A stretch of DNA of 64,000 bases from Kineosporiaceae bacterium (GTDB lineage Bacteria > Actinomycetota > Actinomycetes > Actinomycetales > Kineosporiaceae): assembly GCA_016794595.1 (NCBI GenBank), contig JAEUJN010000015.1, forward strand, positions 1 to 64,000. The letters are read 5' to 3'. Positions within the stretch are counted from its first letter, which is position 1. Each line of letters begins with the position of its first letter. This document shows, in pieces, positions 46,769 through 55,653 of this stretch. Under the pieces are notes generated by a model that saw nothing but the letters and a program-made list of their open reading frames with translations, was not told the origin of the DNA and did no database searches. The position numbers were made by a program, and so were the translations under genes.

Positions 46769-48901
46769 TCAACGACCCGGCAGCTCGAGCCGCTTCAGCA
46801 GCAGCGCGTTGAGCGCCACGATGAGTGATGAACCCGACATCGCCAGCGCGGCGATCTCCGGGCGCAGGGTCAGCCCGAAGGCGGGCTCGAGGACACCGGC
46901 GGCGATCGGCAGGGCGACGGCGTTGTACCCGATCGCCCACGCGAGGTTCTGGCGCATTGTCCTCAGGGTGCCCCGGCCGACCCGCAGCGCCGTGGGCACG
47001 TCGAGCGGGTCGGAGCGCATCAGGACGACGTCGGCGGTCTCGATGGCCACGTCGGTGCCGGCACCGATCGCGATCCCGAGGTCGGCCGCGGCCAGCGCCG
47101 GGGCATCGTTGACGCCGTCCCCGACCATGGCGACCCGGTGGCCGTCGGCCTGGAGCGCCCGGATCTGCTGTGCCTTTCCCTCCGGCAGGACCCCCGCGAT
47201 CACGGTGTCGATCCCGACCTGGTCGGCGATCCGCCGGGCGGTGCCGGCGTCGTCCCCGGTCAGCATGACGACGCGAGCACCCAGCGCGTGCAGCGCCGCG
47301 ATGGCACCCGGGGCACTGTCGCGAGTGGCATCGGCCAACGCGATCACCGCCACGACGGCGCCGTCGATGGCAACCAGGATCGCCGTCCGCCCCCGGCCGG
47401 CGAGCTCGGCGCGCGCCTCGGCGGCAGCGTGCGGGATGCTCACGCCGTGTCCGGTGAGCAGGCGCGTGGCGCCGACCAGCACGGTGTGACCGTCGACGGT
47501 GCCGCGAGCCCCCGCGCCGGGCACGTTCTCGAAGCCGGTCGCGGCGAGCACCGGGACCCCGGCGTCCACGGCATGGCGGACGATCGCCGACGCCAGCGGG
47601 TGTTCGGACTCGCGCTCGACCGCCGCGGCCAGCGCGAGGAGTCGATCCTGCGCCATCGACGCTCGCGCATGCCCGGCCGGGATGAGTCGGATCTCGGTGA
47701 CCGCAGGCTCGCCGGTGGTCAGGGTGCCGGTCTTGTCCAGGACGACAGTGTCGATCCGAGCAGACTCCTCGAGGGCCGTGGCAGTCTTGAACAGCACGCC
47801 GCGCCGAGCGGCCAGGCCGGTGCCCACCAGGACGGCGGTGGGGGTGGCCAGGCCCAGGGCGTCGGGGCAGGTGATGACCACGACGGTGATCGCGAACAGC
47901 AAGGCCTCGGCACTCCCCCTGCCTGCGCCGATCCAGGCCAGGTAGGTCGCCGCCCCACCGAGCAGGGCCACCAGAACCAGCCAGAAGGCGGCTCGGTCGG
48001 CCAGCCGCTGACCGGGCGCCTTGGACTCCTGGGCCTGCCGGACCAACGCGACGATCTGCGCGAGAGCGGTATCCGCACCGACCTTGGTCGCGCGGACCCG
48101 CAGTGACCCGGTGGTGTTGACCGAGGCGCCGATCACCTCGCTGCCGGGCTGCTTGCCGACGGGCAGGGACTCCCCGGTGACCATCGACTCGTCGAGCTCG
48201 CTCTCGCCCTCCTCGACCATCCCGTCGACGGGCACCTTGGCCCCGGGACGCACCAGCAACAGATCACCGACCACGATGTCCGCTGTGGCGATCTCGACCT
48301 GCTCCGGACCGTCAGCCCCCTGCCTGATCACGATGGCCTTGGGCGGGGCCAGCTCGAGAAGGGTGCGCACGGCGTCGTTGGCACCACCCCGGGCGCGCAT
48401 CTCGAACCAGTGCCCCAGCAGGACGAACGCCGTCAGGACCGAGGCCGCCTCGTAGAAGACCTCACCACCTCCGGTCACGGTGACCCCCAGGCTGTAGGCC
48501 CAGGCGGCCGTGATCGCGACCGCGACCAGCACCATCATGTCCAGCGTGCGGGCGCGCAGCGCCGACCATGCGCCCGCGAAGAAGATCCATCCGGAGTAGA
48601 ACACCACCGGCAGGCTGAGCAGCAACGAGAACACGTCGTCCCGCAGCCCGACGGGAGCGCTCACCGTGAAGCCCAACACCTCCCGGCCGATCGGCGACCA
48701 CAGCAGGATCGGGACCGAGAGGGCCGCGGCCACGAGGAACCTCCGACGCAGATCGGCGGCCATGGCATGCGTCGACATCCCCGCATGACCTGCATGACCC
48801 CTGGGTTCTGCATGACCGGCGCTGCCTGCCCCGTCCGCCCGACCGGGGGGCCCGCCGTGACCGGCATCGGGCGAGCTCGTCAACTGCTCGGTGTCCTGCA
48901 T
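46769..48901 (-). CDS. P1B-type heavy-metal (copper) ATPase, CPD variant
   Basis: 710 residues. The N-terminus is a His/Gly-rich segment (residues 10-45) in place of an HMA domain, followed by eight transmembrane helices. The key metal-site motif is CPDALGLATP near residue 355 rather than CPC or CPH. TGES near residue 245, DKTGTLT near 400 (phosphorylated Asp), HP motif SEHPLA and GDGVNDAP near 625 are intact. The ATG at 48899-48901 has GGAGG six bases upstream. Expression is probably controlled by the CsoR box 60 bases upstream. Copper export is inferred from that box and the divergent oxidase. Confidence 0.9.
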   Translation of the reverse strand: MQDTEQLTSSPDAGHGGPPGRADGAGSAGHAEPRGHAGHAGMSTHAMAADLRRRFLVAAALSVPILLWSPIGREVLGFTVSAPVGLRDDVFSLLLSLPVVFYSGWIFFAGAWSALRARTLDMMVLVAVAITAAWAYSLGVTVTGGGEVFYEAASVLTAFVLLGHWFEMRARGGANDAVRTLLELAPPKAIVIRQGADGPEQVEIATADIVVGDLLLVRPGAKVPVDGMVEEGESELDESMVTGESLPVGKQPGSEVIGASVNTTGSLRVRATKVGADTALAQIVALVRQAQESKAPGQRLADRAAFWLVLVALLGGAATYLAWIGAGRGSAEALLFAITVVVITCPDALGLATPTAVLVGTGLAARRGVLFKTATALEESARIDTVVLDKTGTLTTGEPAVTEIRLIPAGHARASMAQDRLLALAAAVERESEHPLASAIVRHAVDAGVPVLAATGFENVPGAGARGTVDGHTVLVGATRLLTGHGVSIPHAAAEARAELAGRGRTAILVAIDGAVVAVIALADATRDSAPGAIAALHALGARVVMLTGDDAGTARRIADQVGIDTVIAGVLPEGKAQQIRALQADGHRVAMVGDGVNDAPALAAADLGIAIGAGTDVAIETADVVLMRSDPLDVPTALRVGRGTLRTMRQNLAWAIGYNAVALPIAAGVLEPAFGLTLRPEIAALAMSGSSLIVALNALLLKRLELPGR

Positions 48902-48960
48902 CTCGTCCTCCCGGGACCGAGGGCTCTCGCCGTGGGAGCCTCCAGGCACCCGCAACAGGG

Positions 48961-48977
48961 ATACCCCTATGGGGTAT
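48961..48977. promoter_or_regulatory. CsoR operator between copper ATPase and multicopper oxidase genes
   Basis: ATACCCCTATGGGGTAT, a 17-base palindrome with 7-base arms, matches the CsoR consensus of G/C-tract half sites. It lies 60 bases before the ATPase start and 189 bases before the oxidase start. CsoR binds such boxes and releases them on Cu(I). No csoR gene is in the window. Confidence 0.85.
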
Positions 48978-49165
48978 TTCCCAACCTCGGGGTCGCGCAT
49001 CCACCGCGGACTTCACGGAATCTTCACCAGCCCATCGGGAGAACCCCGACAGTGCCCGTCGAGAGTGAGGACGGCGCTGGGCGAGCCCGGCAACCCAGCC
49101 GCCGCTGTAGCGACCCGGCCCCACAGCACTGCACTGCACCGCACCGACGATCGAGGAGGTCGACC

Positions 49166-50713
49166 GTGAGGCGGACGGGGCTCTCCCGGCGTCAGGTTCT
49201 GCGCGGGATCGCCGGTGCCGCCGGCCTGGCCGCCGTGTCCGGTTGCACCCGCGAGGTTCCCCACGGATCGGCACACGCCGCCGCGGCGCCGTCCGCACTG
49301 GCCGGGGCCGTGCGCGCGGCGGAGGCGGCTCGACCCACCACCGGAGCAGTCCGCACCTTCTCCCTGGTGGCACAACCGGCCGAGGTCGACCTCGGCGGCA
49401 GGATCGTCTCCACCTGGACCTACGGCGGCGTCCTGCCCGGAGCGCCGTTCCGTGCCACCGCCGGTGACCGGGTGCGGATCGCCGTGCGCAACGAGTTGCC
49501 CGAGCCGACCAGCGTGCACTGGCACGGCCTGGCGATTCGCAACGACATGGACGGCGTCCCCGGCCTGACCACACCGGAGATCGGCACAGGGGCGACGTCC
49601 ACGTACGACTTCGTCGTCCCCGACCCGGGCACCCATTGGTTCCACCCTCACCACGGGCTGCAGCTCGACCGGGGCCTGTCCGCGGCGTTCATCATCGATG
49701 ACCCAGGCGATCCGGGTGACCACGACGTCGAGTGGGTGCTGCTCCTGGACGACTGGACGGACGGCGTCGGCCGCAGCCCCGAGCAGATCTACGCCGATCT
49801 GACCGGGGGCACACCGACGGACGGCTCGGCCATGCGGCCCGACGAGGCGGATGGGATGGGCGGGATGGCTGGGATGGGTCATGGGGGTGACGCGGGCATG
49901 CGGGGCATGGCGGACATGTCCCCGGACGGCGACGTGACCTACCCGCTGTACCTGATCAACGGGCGCGGCCCGGAGGCGCCGGAGGTGTTGCGCGCCCGGG
50001 CGGGACAACGGGTTCGGCTGCGCATCGTCAACGCCGCCGCGGACACGATCTTCACCGTCGCGCTGGGCGGACACCGGCTGACGATCACCCACACGGACGG
50101 GTTCCCCGTGGCGCCGGTCACCACCTCCGCCGTGCGGATCGGCATGGGCGAACGCTACGACGCCGTGGTGACCCTCGAGGACGGGGTGTTCCCCCTGGTG
50201 GCCGCCCCCTCGGGCAAGCAGGGGACGGCGCGAGCCCTGGTCACGACAGGCGCCGGCACGCCACCGCCCACCTCGCAGCTCCCGCCCGAGCTGTCGAGCC
50301 GGCCGCTGACCGCCGAGCTGCTCAGCGCGACCGAGGACGCCGCGCTACCCGCCGGGGACCCCGACACCGAGCTGGACCTGATCCTCGCCGGAACGATGCA
50401 TCCCTATGTCTGGACGATCAACGGCACCACCTATGACCGGTCGGCGCCGCTGATGATCCGACCCGGGCAGGCCGGTCGGATCCGGATCCGCAACCACTCG
50501 ATGATGTCCCACCCGGTGCACCTGCACGGCCACACCGTTCAGCTCGGGCCTGCCGGGGGTACCGGCCCCCGCAAGGACACCCTGCTGATGCCACCCATGG
50601 GTGGGGCTGACGTCGCCCTGATCGCGGACAACCCCGGCCGCTGGATGGTCCACTGCCACAACGCTTATCACGCCGAGGCGGGAATGATGACCCGCCTGGA
50701 CTACCAGCTGTGA
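49166..50713 (+). CDS. Tat-exported lipoprotein multicopper oxidase
   Basis: 515 residues. The N-terminus carries a Tat motif (LSRRQVLRG) with a lipobox ending LAAVSGC, so a Tat lipoprotein. Cupredoxin domains follow, with copper sites THWHG-type SVHWHGLAIRND (about 120), HWFHPHHG (about 160), HPVHLHGH (about 455) and HCHNAYHAEAGMM (about 500). A Met-rich loop (MGGMAGMGHGGDAGMRGMADM region, about 230-250) suits a cuprous oxidase. It probably detoxifies Cu(I) outside the membrane. The GTG has GAGGAGG six bases upstream. Confidence 0.92.
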   Translation: MRRTGLSRRQVLRGIAGAAGLAAVSGCTREVPHGSAHAAAAPSALAGAVRAAEAARPTTGAVRTFSLVAQPAEVDLGGRIVSTWTYGGVLPGAPFRATAGDRVRIAVRNELPEPTSVHWHGLAIRNDMDGVPGLTTPEIGTGATSTYDFVVPDPGTHWFHPHHGLQLDRGLSAAFIIDDPGDPGDHDVEWVLLLDDWTDGVGRSPEQIYADLTGGTPTDGSAMRPDEADGMGGMAGMGHGGDAGMRGMADMSPDGDVTYPLYLINGRGPEAPEVLRARAGQRVRLRIVNAAADTIFTVALGGHRLTITHTDGFPVAPVTTSAVRIGMGERYDAVVTLEDGVFPLVAAPSGKQGTARALVTTGAGTPPPTSQLPPELSSRPLTAELLSATEDAALPAGDPDTELDLILAGTMHPYVWTINGTTYDRSAPLMIRPGQAGRIRIRNHSMMSHPVHLHGHTVQLGPAGGTGPRKDTLLMPPMGGADVALIADNPGRWMVHCHNAYHAEAGMMTRLDYQL

Positions 50714-50746
50714 CGAACCATGCATCGCGCCGCGTGCCGGCTGCGG

Positions 50747-51520
50747 TCAGGCCGTGACCTCCAGGGCATGGGCCAATCGCGCGACCCGGTGGTCGATGTC
50801 GGCATAGGCGGTCTCGAAGGCCTCGTCGGTGTCGGCGGCGGCAGGGTCGGGAATGGCCCAGTGCAACCAGCCACGGCCCACAGCCCCTGCCGGCCGGGTC
50901 AGGGGCCGGTCGATCGTCAGGGCGCTGAGCTCCTCGTGGGCGTTGTCGCACACGGCGACCAGCACATCCCCCGCCTGCACCGTGTCCTCGACCAGCCGCG
51001 TGCGGGGGGAGCGCAGCGCCAGCCGGTGCCGACGGGCAGCGGCCAGGGTGCGGGGGTGCACCCGCTCGGCCGGGTGAGTTCCGGCGCTGGTGGCCGGGAT
51101 CGAACTGACCTGGGCCCACCGCGCGGCGGCCAGTTGGGACCGGGCCGAGTTGTGCGTGCACACGAACACCACCCGGGGTAGTCGGGCCGGCGCCGGCGGG
51201 TGGGTGCCGGCAGCAGAGGCCTCGACGAGCGTGGCGACCGACGGATCGTCCCAGCGCAGTTGCACGTAGGTGCGGCGCTTGTCGCCCTCGGAGCGCACCC
51301 GACGGATGATCCCTGCCTCCTCGAGCGTGCCGAGGTGGAAGGCCAACAGGTTGGTGGCGAGTCCGGTCGCAGAAGCGAGTTCCCCGGGCGAGGCGTCGCC
51401 GTAGGTCAGGTGATCGACCAACTGCAGTCGTACGGGTTCGCCGAGTGCCGCGAACCGGGCAGCACGCCGTCCGAGCATGTCCTCACCCGCTTCAACCGGT
51501 CGTCGCCTGTCCAGGGTCAT
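50747..51520 (-). CDS. ArsR-ArsC fusion: arsenic repressor fused to LMW-phosphatase-type arsenate reductase
   Basis: 257 residues. An ArsR winged helix (about 20-95: ALGEPVRLQLVDHLTYGDASPGELASATGLATNLLAFHLGTLEEAGIIRR) is joined to a low-molecular-weight-phosphatase-type ArsC. The reductase P-loop is VFVCTHNSARSQLAAARW near residue 118. The usual CVC arsenic ligands of ArsR are absent, so the sensing site, if any, is elsewhere. It is divergent from an aquaporin gene, with a palindromic operator between. Reduction and sensing in one chain would couple arsenate handling to control; that is inference. Confidence 0.88.
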   Translation of the reverse strand: MTLDRRRPVEAGEDMLGRRAARFAALGEPVRLQLVDHLTYGDASPGELASATGLATNLLAFHLGTLEEAGIIRRVRSEGDKRRTYVQLRWDDPSVATLVEASAAGTHPPAPARLPRVVFVCTHNSARSQLAAARWAQVSSIPATSAGTHPAERVHPRTLAAARRHRLALRSPRTRLVEDTVQAGDVLVAVCDNAHEELSALTIDRPLTRPAGAVGRGWLHWAIPDPAAADTDEAFETAYADIDHRVARLAHALEVTA

Positions 51521-51538
51521 CAGTTTACTTCACGAGGA

Positions 51539-51569
51539 TTGACTCAATGGTGATTGAGTCAACTATGAT
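51539..51569. promoter_or_regulatory. palindromic operator and leaderless promoter of the arsenic aquaporin
   Basis: Perfect 10-base arms TTGACTCAAT (51539-51548) and ATTGAGTCAA (51553-51562) flank GGTG. TTGACT serves as -35 and TATGAT (51564-51569) as -10, six bases before the aquaporin ATG. The operator lies across the promoter, as expected for ArsR repression. It is also 18 bases upstream of the ArsR-ArsC fusion start. Confidence 0.8.
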
Positions 51570-51575
51570 AGCCCC

Positions 51576-52385
51576 ATGAGCGAGGTCACGGCAGCCCCCG
51601 GTGCGGCGCACTCCCCCGACCCCCAGACCCAGCCGTCGCCCCCGCCGGATCCGTTGCCCCCGTTGGCCCGCCGGCTGCTCTCCGAGGCGGTCGGCACCGG
51701 CCTCCTGGTCGCGGTCGTGGTGGGTTCCGGGATCGCGGCGCAGCGCCTCTCCCCGAACGACGTGGGCCTGCAGTTGCTCTACAACTCCCTGGCCACGGTG
51801 ATGGGGCTCACCGTGCTCATCCTGCAGTTCGGCCCGGTCTCCGGCGCCCACTTCAACCCGGTCGTGTCCTTCGCGGACTGGCTGCTCGGGCACCGCAGCG
51901 GGCACGGCCTGCCCTTGCGCGACGTGGCCTGGTACGCCCTCGCCCAGACCGTCGGCGCGATCGCCGGGGCCGGTCTGGCCAATCTCATGTACGGCCTTCC
52001 GGCCGTGGCGATCTCGACCCACCACCGGGTCAGCGGTGGGGTCCTGCTGTCCGAGGTGGTGGCCACCGCGGGCCTGATCGGGATCATCTTCGCCCTCGCC
52101 CGTTCCGGCCGGGCACCCCTGTCCGCAGCGGCGGTCGGTGCGTACATCGGGGCGGCGTACTGGTACACCGCGTCCACCTCGTTCGCCAACCCCGCCGTGA
52201 CCGTCGGGCGCATGTTCTCGGACACCTTCGCCGGCATCGCCCCGGGCTCGGTGCCGGCGTTCATCGGCGTCCAGATCATCGGCTGCCTGGTCGGCGCACT
52301 GCTGGTTCGGGCGCTCTACCCGGACGTCGGCGAGGCCGCCGACGACGTCGTCGTCGCCCACCTGGACTATCAGCAACGCCCCTGA
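51576..52385 (+). CDS. aquaglyceroporin-type channel (AqpS-like) in arsenic operon
   Basis: 269 residues with six hydrophobic helices. The two half-helix motifs are HFNPVVSF (NPV in place of NPA, near residue 91) and FANPAVTV (near residue 208). A proline-rich 30-residue N-terminus precedes them. In ars operons such channels let As(OH)3 leave the cell down its gradient after arsenate reduction. Context and the ArsR-type operator support that role. Its ATG is leaderless. It is followed by arsC 45 bases downstream. Confidence 0.87.
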   Translation: MSEVTAAPGAAHSPDPQTQPSPPPDPLPPLARRLLSEAVGTGLLVAVVVGSGIAAQRLSPNDVGLQLLYNSLATVMGLTVLILQFGPVSGAHFNPVVSFADWLLGHRSGHGLPLRDVAWYALAQTVGAIAGAGLANLMYGLPAVAISTHHRVSGGVLLSEVVATAGLIGIIFALARSGRAPLSAAAVGAYIGAAYWYTASTSFANPAVTVGRMFSDTFAGIAPGSVPAFIGVQIIGCLVGALLVRALYPDVGEAADDVVVAHLDYQQRP

Positions 52386-52430
52386 ACCCTCGACCGCCCT
52401 GGCATCACCCACCTCGCGAAAGGAACCCCC

Positions 52431-52859
52431 GTGGCCTTCAAGTCCGACAAGCCCTCCGTGCTCTTCGTCTGCATCCACAACGCCGGCCGCTCCCAGATGG
52501 CCGCCGGCTGGCTCGCCCACCTCGCCGGTGACGCCATCGAGGTCCGCTCCGCCGGCACCGCACCCGCCGACCAGGTCAACCCGGCCGCCGTCGCGGCGAT
52601 GCAGGAGGTCGGCATCGACATCACCTCGGCCACCCCGAAAGTCCTCACCGGAGAGGCTGTTCAGGTCAGTGACGTGGTGATCACCATGGGATGCGGGGAC
52701 ACCTGCCCCTTCTACCCCGGCACCCGTTACCTCGACTGGCCGCTGGAGGACCCCGCGGGGCAGGGCCTCGAGGCGGTCCGACCCATCCGGGACAAGATCA
52801 GGTCCAACGTCGAGCAGCTCATCGCCGAACTGCTCCCCGACCGCAGCGCCACCGCCTGA
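52431..52859 (+). CDS. arsC: arsenate reductase ArsC (LMW-phosphatase fold)
   Basis: A 142-residue arsenate reductase. The catalytic P-loop is [18 protein letters not shown] near residue 14 and the second cysteine pair lies in [12 protein letters not shown] (about 86). [10 protein letters not shown] near residue 100 holds the general-acid Asp. It converts arsenate to arsenite, with electrons either via thioredoxin (trxB follows) or mycothiol; the sequence does not decide. The GTG start has AAAGGA about six bases upstream. It lies between the aquaporin and trxB genes. Confidence 0.92.
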   Translation: MAFKSDKPSVLFVCIHNAGRSQMAAGWLAHLAGDAIEVRSAGTAPADQVNPAAVAAMQEVGIDITSATPKVLTGEAVQVSDVVITMGCGDTCPFYPGTRYLDWPLEDPAGQGLEAVRPIRDKIRSNVEQLIAELLPDRSATA

Positions 52860-52888
52860 GCGGTTGCGGGACCAGGGGAGCAGCTGAC

Positions 52889-53893
52889 ATGCCGAGTGAT
52901 GTCCGTGACGTGATCATCGTCGGATCGGGCCCGGCCGGGTACACCGCCGCCATCTATGCCGCCCGAGCGGACCTGAACCCGTTGGTGTTCGAGGGGTCGG
53001 TGACCGCGGGCGGTGCGCTGATGACCACCACGGAGGTGGAGAACTTCCCCGGCTTCCCGACCGGCATCCAGGGGCCCGACCTGATGGCGCAGCTGCGCGA
53101 GCAGGCGGCCCGGTTCGGTGCCGAGCTGGTCGCGAACGACGTGGTGGCCCTGCGCCTGACGGAACAGGTCAAGGAGGTCGACGTCCCGGCCGAGACCGGG
53201 GTCGGGGTGGTCACCCACCGGGCCAGGGCCGTGATCCTGGCGACCGGCTCGGCCTACCGCGAGCTCGGGCTGCCGAACGAGAAGCGGCTCTCCGGCCGGG
53301 GGGTGAGCCGGTGCGCCACCTGCGACGGGTTCTTCTTCCGCGGCCAGGACATCGCCGTGGTCGGTGGCGGGGACTCCGCGGTCGAGGAGGCCACGTTCCT
53401 GACCCGGTTCGCCGCCTCGGTGACCCTGATCCACCGCCGGGACAGCCTGCGCGCCTCGAAGATCATGCAGGCGAGGGCGTTCGACGACCCGAAGCTGCAC
53501 CTGCGCTGGAACAGCGAGGTCGTCGACGTGCTCGGCCAGGACAAGGTCAGCGGCATCCTGGTCCGCGACACCCGAACCGGCGCGGAGCAGGACCTGGCCG
53601 TGACCGGCCTGTTCGTCGCGATCGGCCACGACCCCCGGGTCGACCTCGTGCGCGACCAGCTCACCCTGGACGACGCCGGCTACATCGCCGTCCAGGGCCG
53701 TTCGACGTTGACCTCGCTGCCGGGGGTGTTCGCCTGCGGCGACGTGGTCGACCACACCTACCGGCAGGCGATCACGGCTGCGGGCTCCGGGTGTGCAGCG
53801 GCCCTGGACGCCGAGCGCTTCCTCGCCGCCCAGACCGACACCCCATCGGCACCGGTCACCGCCACTGCGGCGGAGCCCACCGCCGCCCGCTGA
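52889..53893 (+). CDS. trxB: thioredoxin-disulfide reductase
   Basis: A 334-residue low-molecular-weight NADPH thioredoxin reductase. FAD motif [15 protein letters not shown] near residue 13, redox-active CATCDG near residue 146, NADPH motif [12 protein letters not shown] near 165 and [16 protein letters not shown] near 285 are all present. Its place in the ars operon (29 bases after arsC) suggests it supplies electrons for arsenate reduction or for the CxxC protein downstream. GGGAG precedes the ATG. Confidence 0.95.
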   Translation: MPSDVRDVIIVGSGPAGYTAAIYAARADLNPLVFEGSVTAGGALMTTTEVENFPGFPTGIQGPDLMAQLREQAARFGAELVANDVVALRLTEQVKEVDVPAETGVGVVTHRARAVILATGSAYRELGLPNEKRLSGRGVSRCATCDGFFFRGQDIAVVGGGDSAVEEATFLTRFAASVTLIHRRDSLRASKIMQARAFDDPKLHLRWNSEVVDVLGQDKVSGILVRDTRTGAEQDLAVTGLFVAIGHDPRVDLVRDQLTLDDAGYIAVQGRSTLTSLPGVFACGDVVDHTYRQAITAAGSGCAAALDAERFLAAQTDTPSAPVTATAAEPTAAR

Positions 53894-53978
53894 GAGCCGG
53901 CCCGCTGTGGCGAGACACACCCCGTGCTCCCGCCCCAGCGGGACATCGGTCCCGACCAGGAGCCCGGCGGCGAAACGA

Positions 53979-54015
53979 CACTTCAAGCGTGGTTGCATCG
54001 ATCGCCGTTGAAGTG
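53979..54015. promoter_or_regulatory. palindromic operator upstream of second arsR
   Basis: Arms CACTTCAA (53979-53986) and TTGAAGTG (54008-54015) are exact reverse complements, 21 bases apart. They overlap the start of the arsR gene. The sequence differs from the other two ars operators in the window. Confidence 0.6.
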
Positions 54016-54312
54016 AACGCCCTGGACGGCGCGGCCGGGCCGGCAGCGCTGCTGGCGGTCGCCGCGGATCCGAACCGGCTCGCGGTGCTGCAGGTCCTGG
54101 CCGGTGGGACCACGTGTGTGTGCCGCCTGCAGGAACAGATCCCGATCGCGCCGAACCTGTTGAGCTATCACCTCAAGGTGCTCCGCGAGGCGGGATTGAT
54201 CAGCGCTGCCCGACGTGGTCGGTGGATCGACTACTCCCTGAACGACTCTGCGCTCCAGCGGCTGCATGCGGCACTGCCGGCCGTCCCGGTCGACGAACCG
54301 AGCCCGCGGTGA
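54013..54312 (+). CDS. arsR: ArsR family repressor with CVC arsenic site
   Basis: About 99 residues of ArsR/SmtB winged helix: AADPNRLAVLQVLAGGTTCVCRLQEQIPIAPNLLSYHLKVLREAGLISAARRGRWIDYSLN. The TTCVCRL segment corresponds to the ELCVCDL metalloid-binding motif. The start is uncertain: the GTG at 54013 is preferred for length, while one at 53989 would add eight residues and overlap the operator. The stop overlaps the permease start (GTGA), so repressor and permease are co-translated. Confidence 0.88.
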   Translation: MNALDGAAGPAALLAVAADPNRLAVLQVLAGGTTCVCRLQEQIPIAPNLLSYHLKVLREAGLISAARRGRWIDYSLNDSALQRLHAALPAVPVDEPSPR

Positions 54313-55367
54313 GGGTCACCCTGGTACCGAGGGACGCCCCGCTGACCGGGCACCGGTTCGCGACGCTGGCGGTCGCCGCGGCGGTGGTGTGGGCGGCGGC
54401 CTACTGGCTCAACGGCCGGGTCTGGGACGCCGTCCTGGTCGACCTCCTGCACCTGGACCCGGCCGCGCGCTGGGTGGAGTCGGTCCGGTTCTTCTGCTTC
54501 GACACCGTCAAGATCGCGCTGCTGCTGACCGCGATCATCTTCGTGGTCACGTTCGGGCGCTCGTATCTCAGCGTGGAACGCACGCGCGCGCTGCTGGGTG
54601 GGCGCCGCGAGGGCGTCGGCAACGTGATGGCCGCCGGCCTGGGCGTGGTGACGCCGTTCTGCTCGTGCAGCGCGGTGCCCGCCTTCATCGGGTTCGTTGC
54701 GGCAGGAGTCCCGATCGGGGTCACCCTGTCGTTCCTGATCGCCTCTCCTCTGGTGAACGAGATCGCGATCGGCTTGTTGGTGAGCATGTTCGGAGTACGG
54801 ATCGCCCTGCTCTATGTCGGTGCCGGTCTGGTCATCGCCGTCGTCGCCGGGTGGGTGCTGGGCCGTTCCGGGGCCCAGCGGTGGGTCGAGCCCTTCGTCT
54901 TCGAGACCCGCCTGCACGGACAGGTCATCGACCCCAGCCAGGGGTTGGACCTGCGTGACCGGGTCGGGATCGCCGCCGAGGAGGTCCGCTCCATCCTGCG
55001 CCGGATCTGGCCGTACCTGCTGGTCGGGATCGGGCTCGGGGCGCTCATCCACGGGTGGGCACCACAGGAGGTGTTCACGCGGTACGCCGGTGCCGGGAAT
55101 CCGTTCGCGGTGCTGGTGGCCGTGGTGATCGGGGTCCCGCTGTACTCCAATGCCGCCGGGATCCTGCCGCTGGTCGAGGTCCTGCACGACAAGGGCCTGC
55201 CCATGGGCACACTGCTCGCCTTCATGATGAGCGTGGTCGCGCTGTCCCTGCCCGAACTGATCCTGCTGCGCAGGGTGTTGAGGCCGCCGCTGCTCGCGGC
55301 ATTCGTGGCCGTTGTCGCGACCGGGATCGTGGCTGTCGGCTACCTGTTCAACGCTGTCCTCGGTTGA
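54309..55367 (+). CDS. ArsP-type permease (DUF318/UPF0718), candidate organoarsenical exporter
   Basis: 352 residues with about eight to ten hydrophobic helices. The family hallmark TPFCSCSAVPAFIGF lies near residue 116, and a second half motif GVPLYSNAAGILPLVEVL near residue 275. ArsP exports trivalent methylated and aromatic arsenicals; related DUF318 proteins have unknown substrates. The adjacent arsM, arsR and acr3 genes support an arsenic role. The GTG overlaps the arsR stop. Confidence 0.82.
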   Translation: MRVTLVPRDAPLTGHRFATLAVAAAVVWAAAYWLNGRVWDAVLVDLLHLDPAARWVESVRFFCFDTVKIALLLTAIIFVVTFGRSYLSVERTRALLGGRREGVGNVMAAGLGVVTPFCSCSAVPAFIGFVAAGVPIGVTLSFLIASPLVNEIAIGLLVSMFGVRIALLYVGAGLVIAVVAGWVLGRSGAQRWVEPFVFETRLHGQVIDPSQGLDLRDRVGIAAEEVRSILRRIWPYLLVGIGLGALIHGWAPQEVFTRYAGAGNPFAVLVAVVIGVPLYSNAAGILPLVEVLHDKGLPMGTLLAFMMSVVALSLPELILLRRVLRPPLLAAFVAVVATGIVAVGYLFNAVLG

Positions 55368-55398
55368 GAACGGCGACATCCGGAGAGGGTGAACCGCA

Positions 55399-55653
55399 AT
55401 GATCGTCAAGGTGTTGGGTCCGGGATGCGCCAACTGCCGCAACCTGGAGAGCGCGACCAGGTCGGCCCTGGCCGACCTCGGCCTGCAGGCCACGGTCGAG
55501 AAGGTGACCGACTACGCGGCCATCGCCGGCTACGGGGTGATGCGCACGCCGGCCCTGGTGATCGACGAGACCGTCGTGGTCTCGGGTCGGGTGCCGAGCG
55601 TGGCTCAGGTCCGCGAGTTGCTCACCGCAGCCGGTGCGACCGGCGGGCAGTGA
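55399..55653 (+). CDS. small thioredoxin-like protein (CANC)
   Basis: 84 residues of the TM0996/MTH895 redox-active disulfide family: MIVKVLGPGCANCRNLESATRSAL and VMRTPALVIDETVVVSGRVPS. The CxxC near residue 10 is intact. These proteins commonly accompany DUF318/ArsP permeases, as here (31 bases downstream), and may reduce or carry its substrate. GGAGAGGGTG precedes the ATG. The stop overlaps the acr3 start (TGATG). Confidence 0.9.
   Translation: MIVKVLGPGCANCRNLESATRSALADLGLQATVEKVTDYAAIAGYGVMRTPALVIDETVVVSGRVPSVAQVRELLTAAGATGGQ

Noticed and set aside
48410-49165. An N-terminal extension of the multicopper oxidase reading frame
   Set aside because: The open frame runs back through the ATPase gene region and the CsoR box, but the strong ribosome-binding site and Tat signal fix the start at 49166.
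50747-51520. The ArsR-ArsC gene as two genes joined by sequencing error
   Set aside because: The frame is continuous with a short linker and no stop or start signals near the junction, so a true fusion is the simplest reading.
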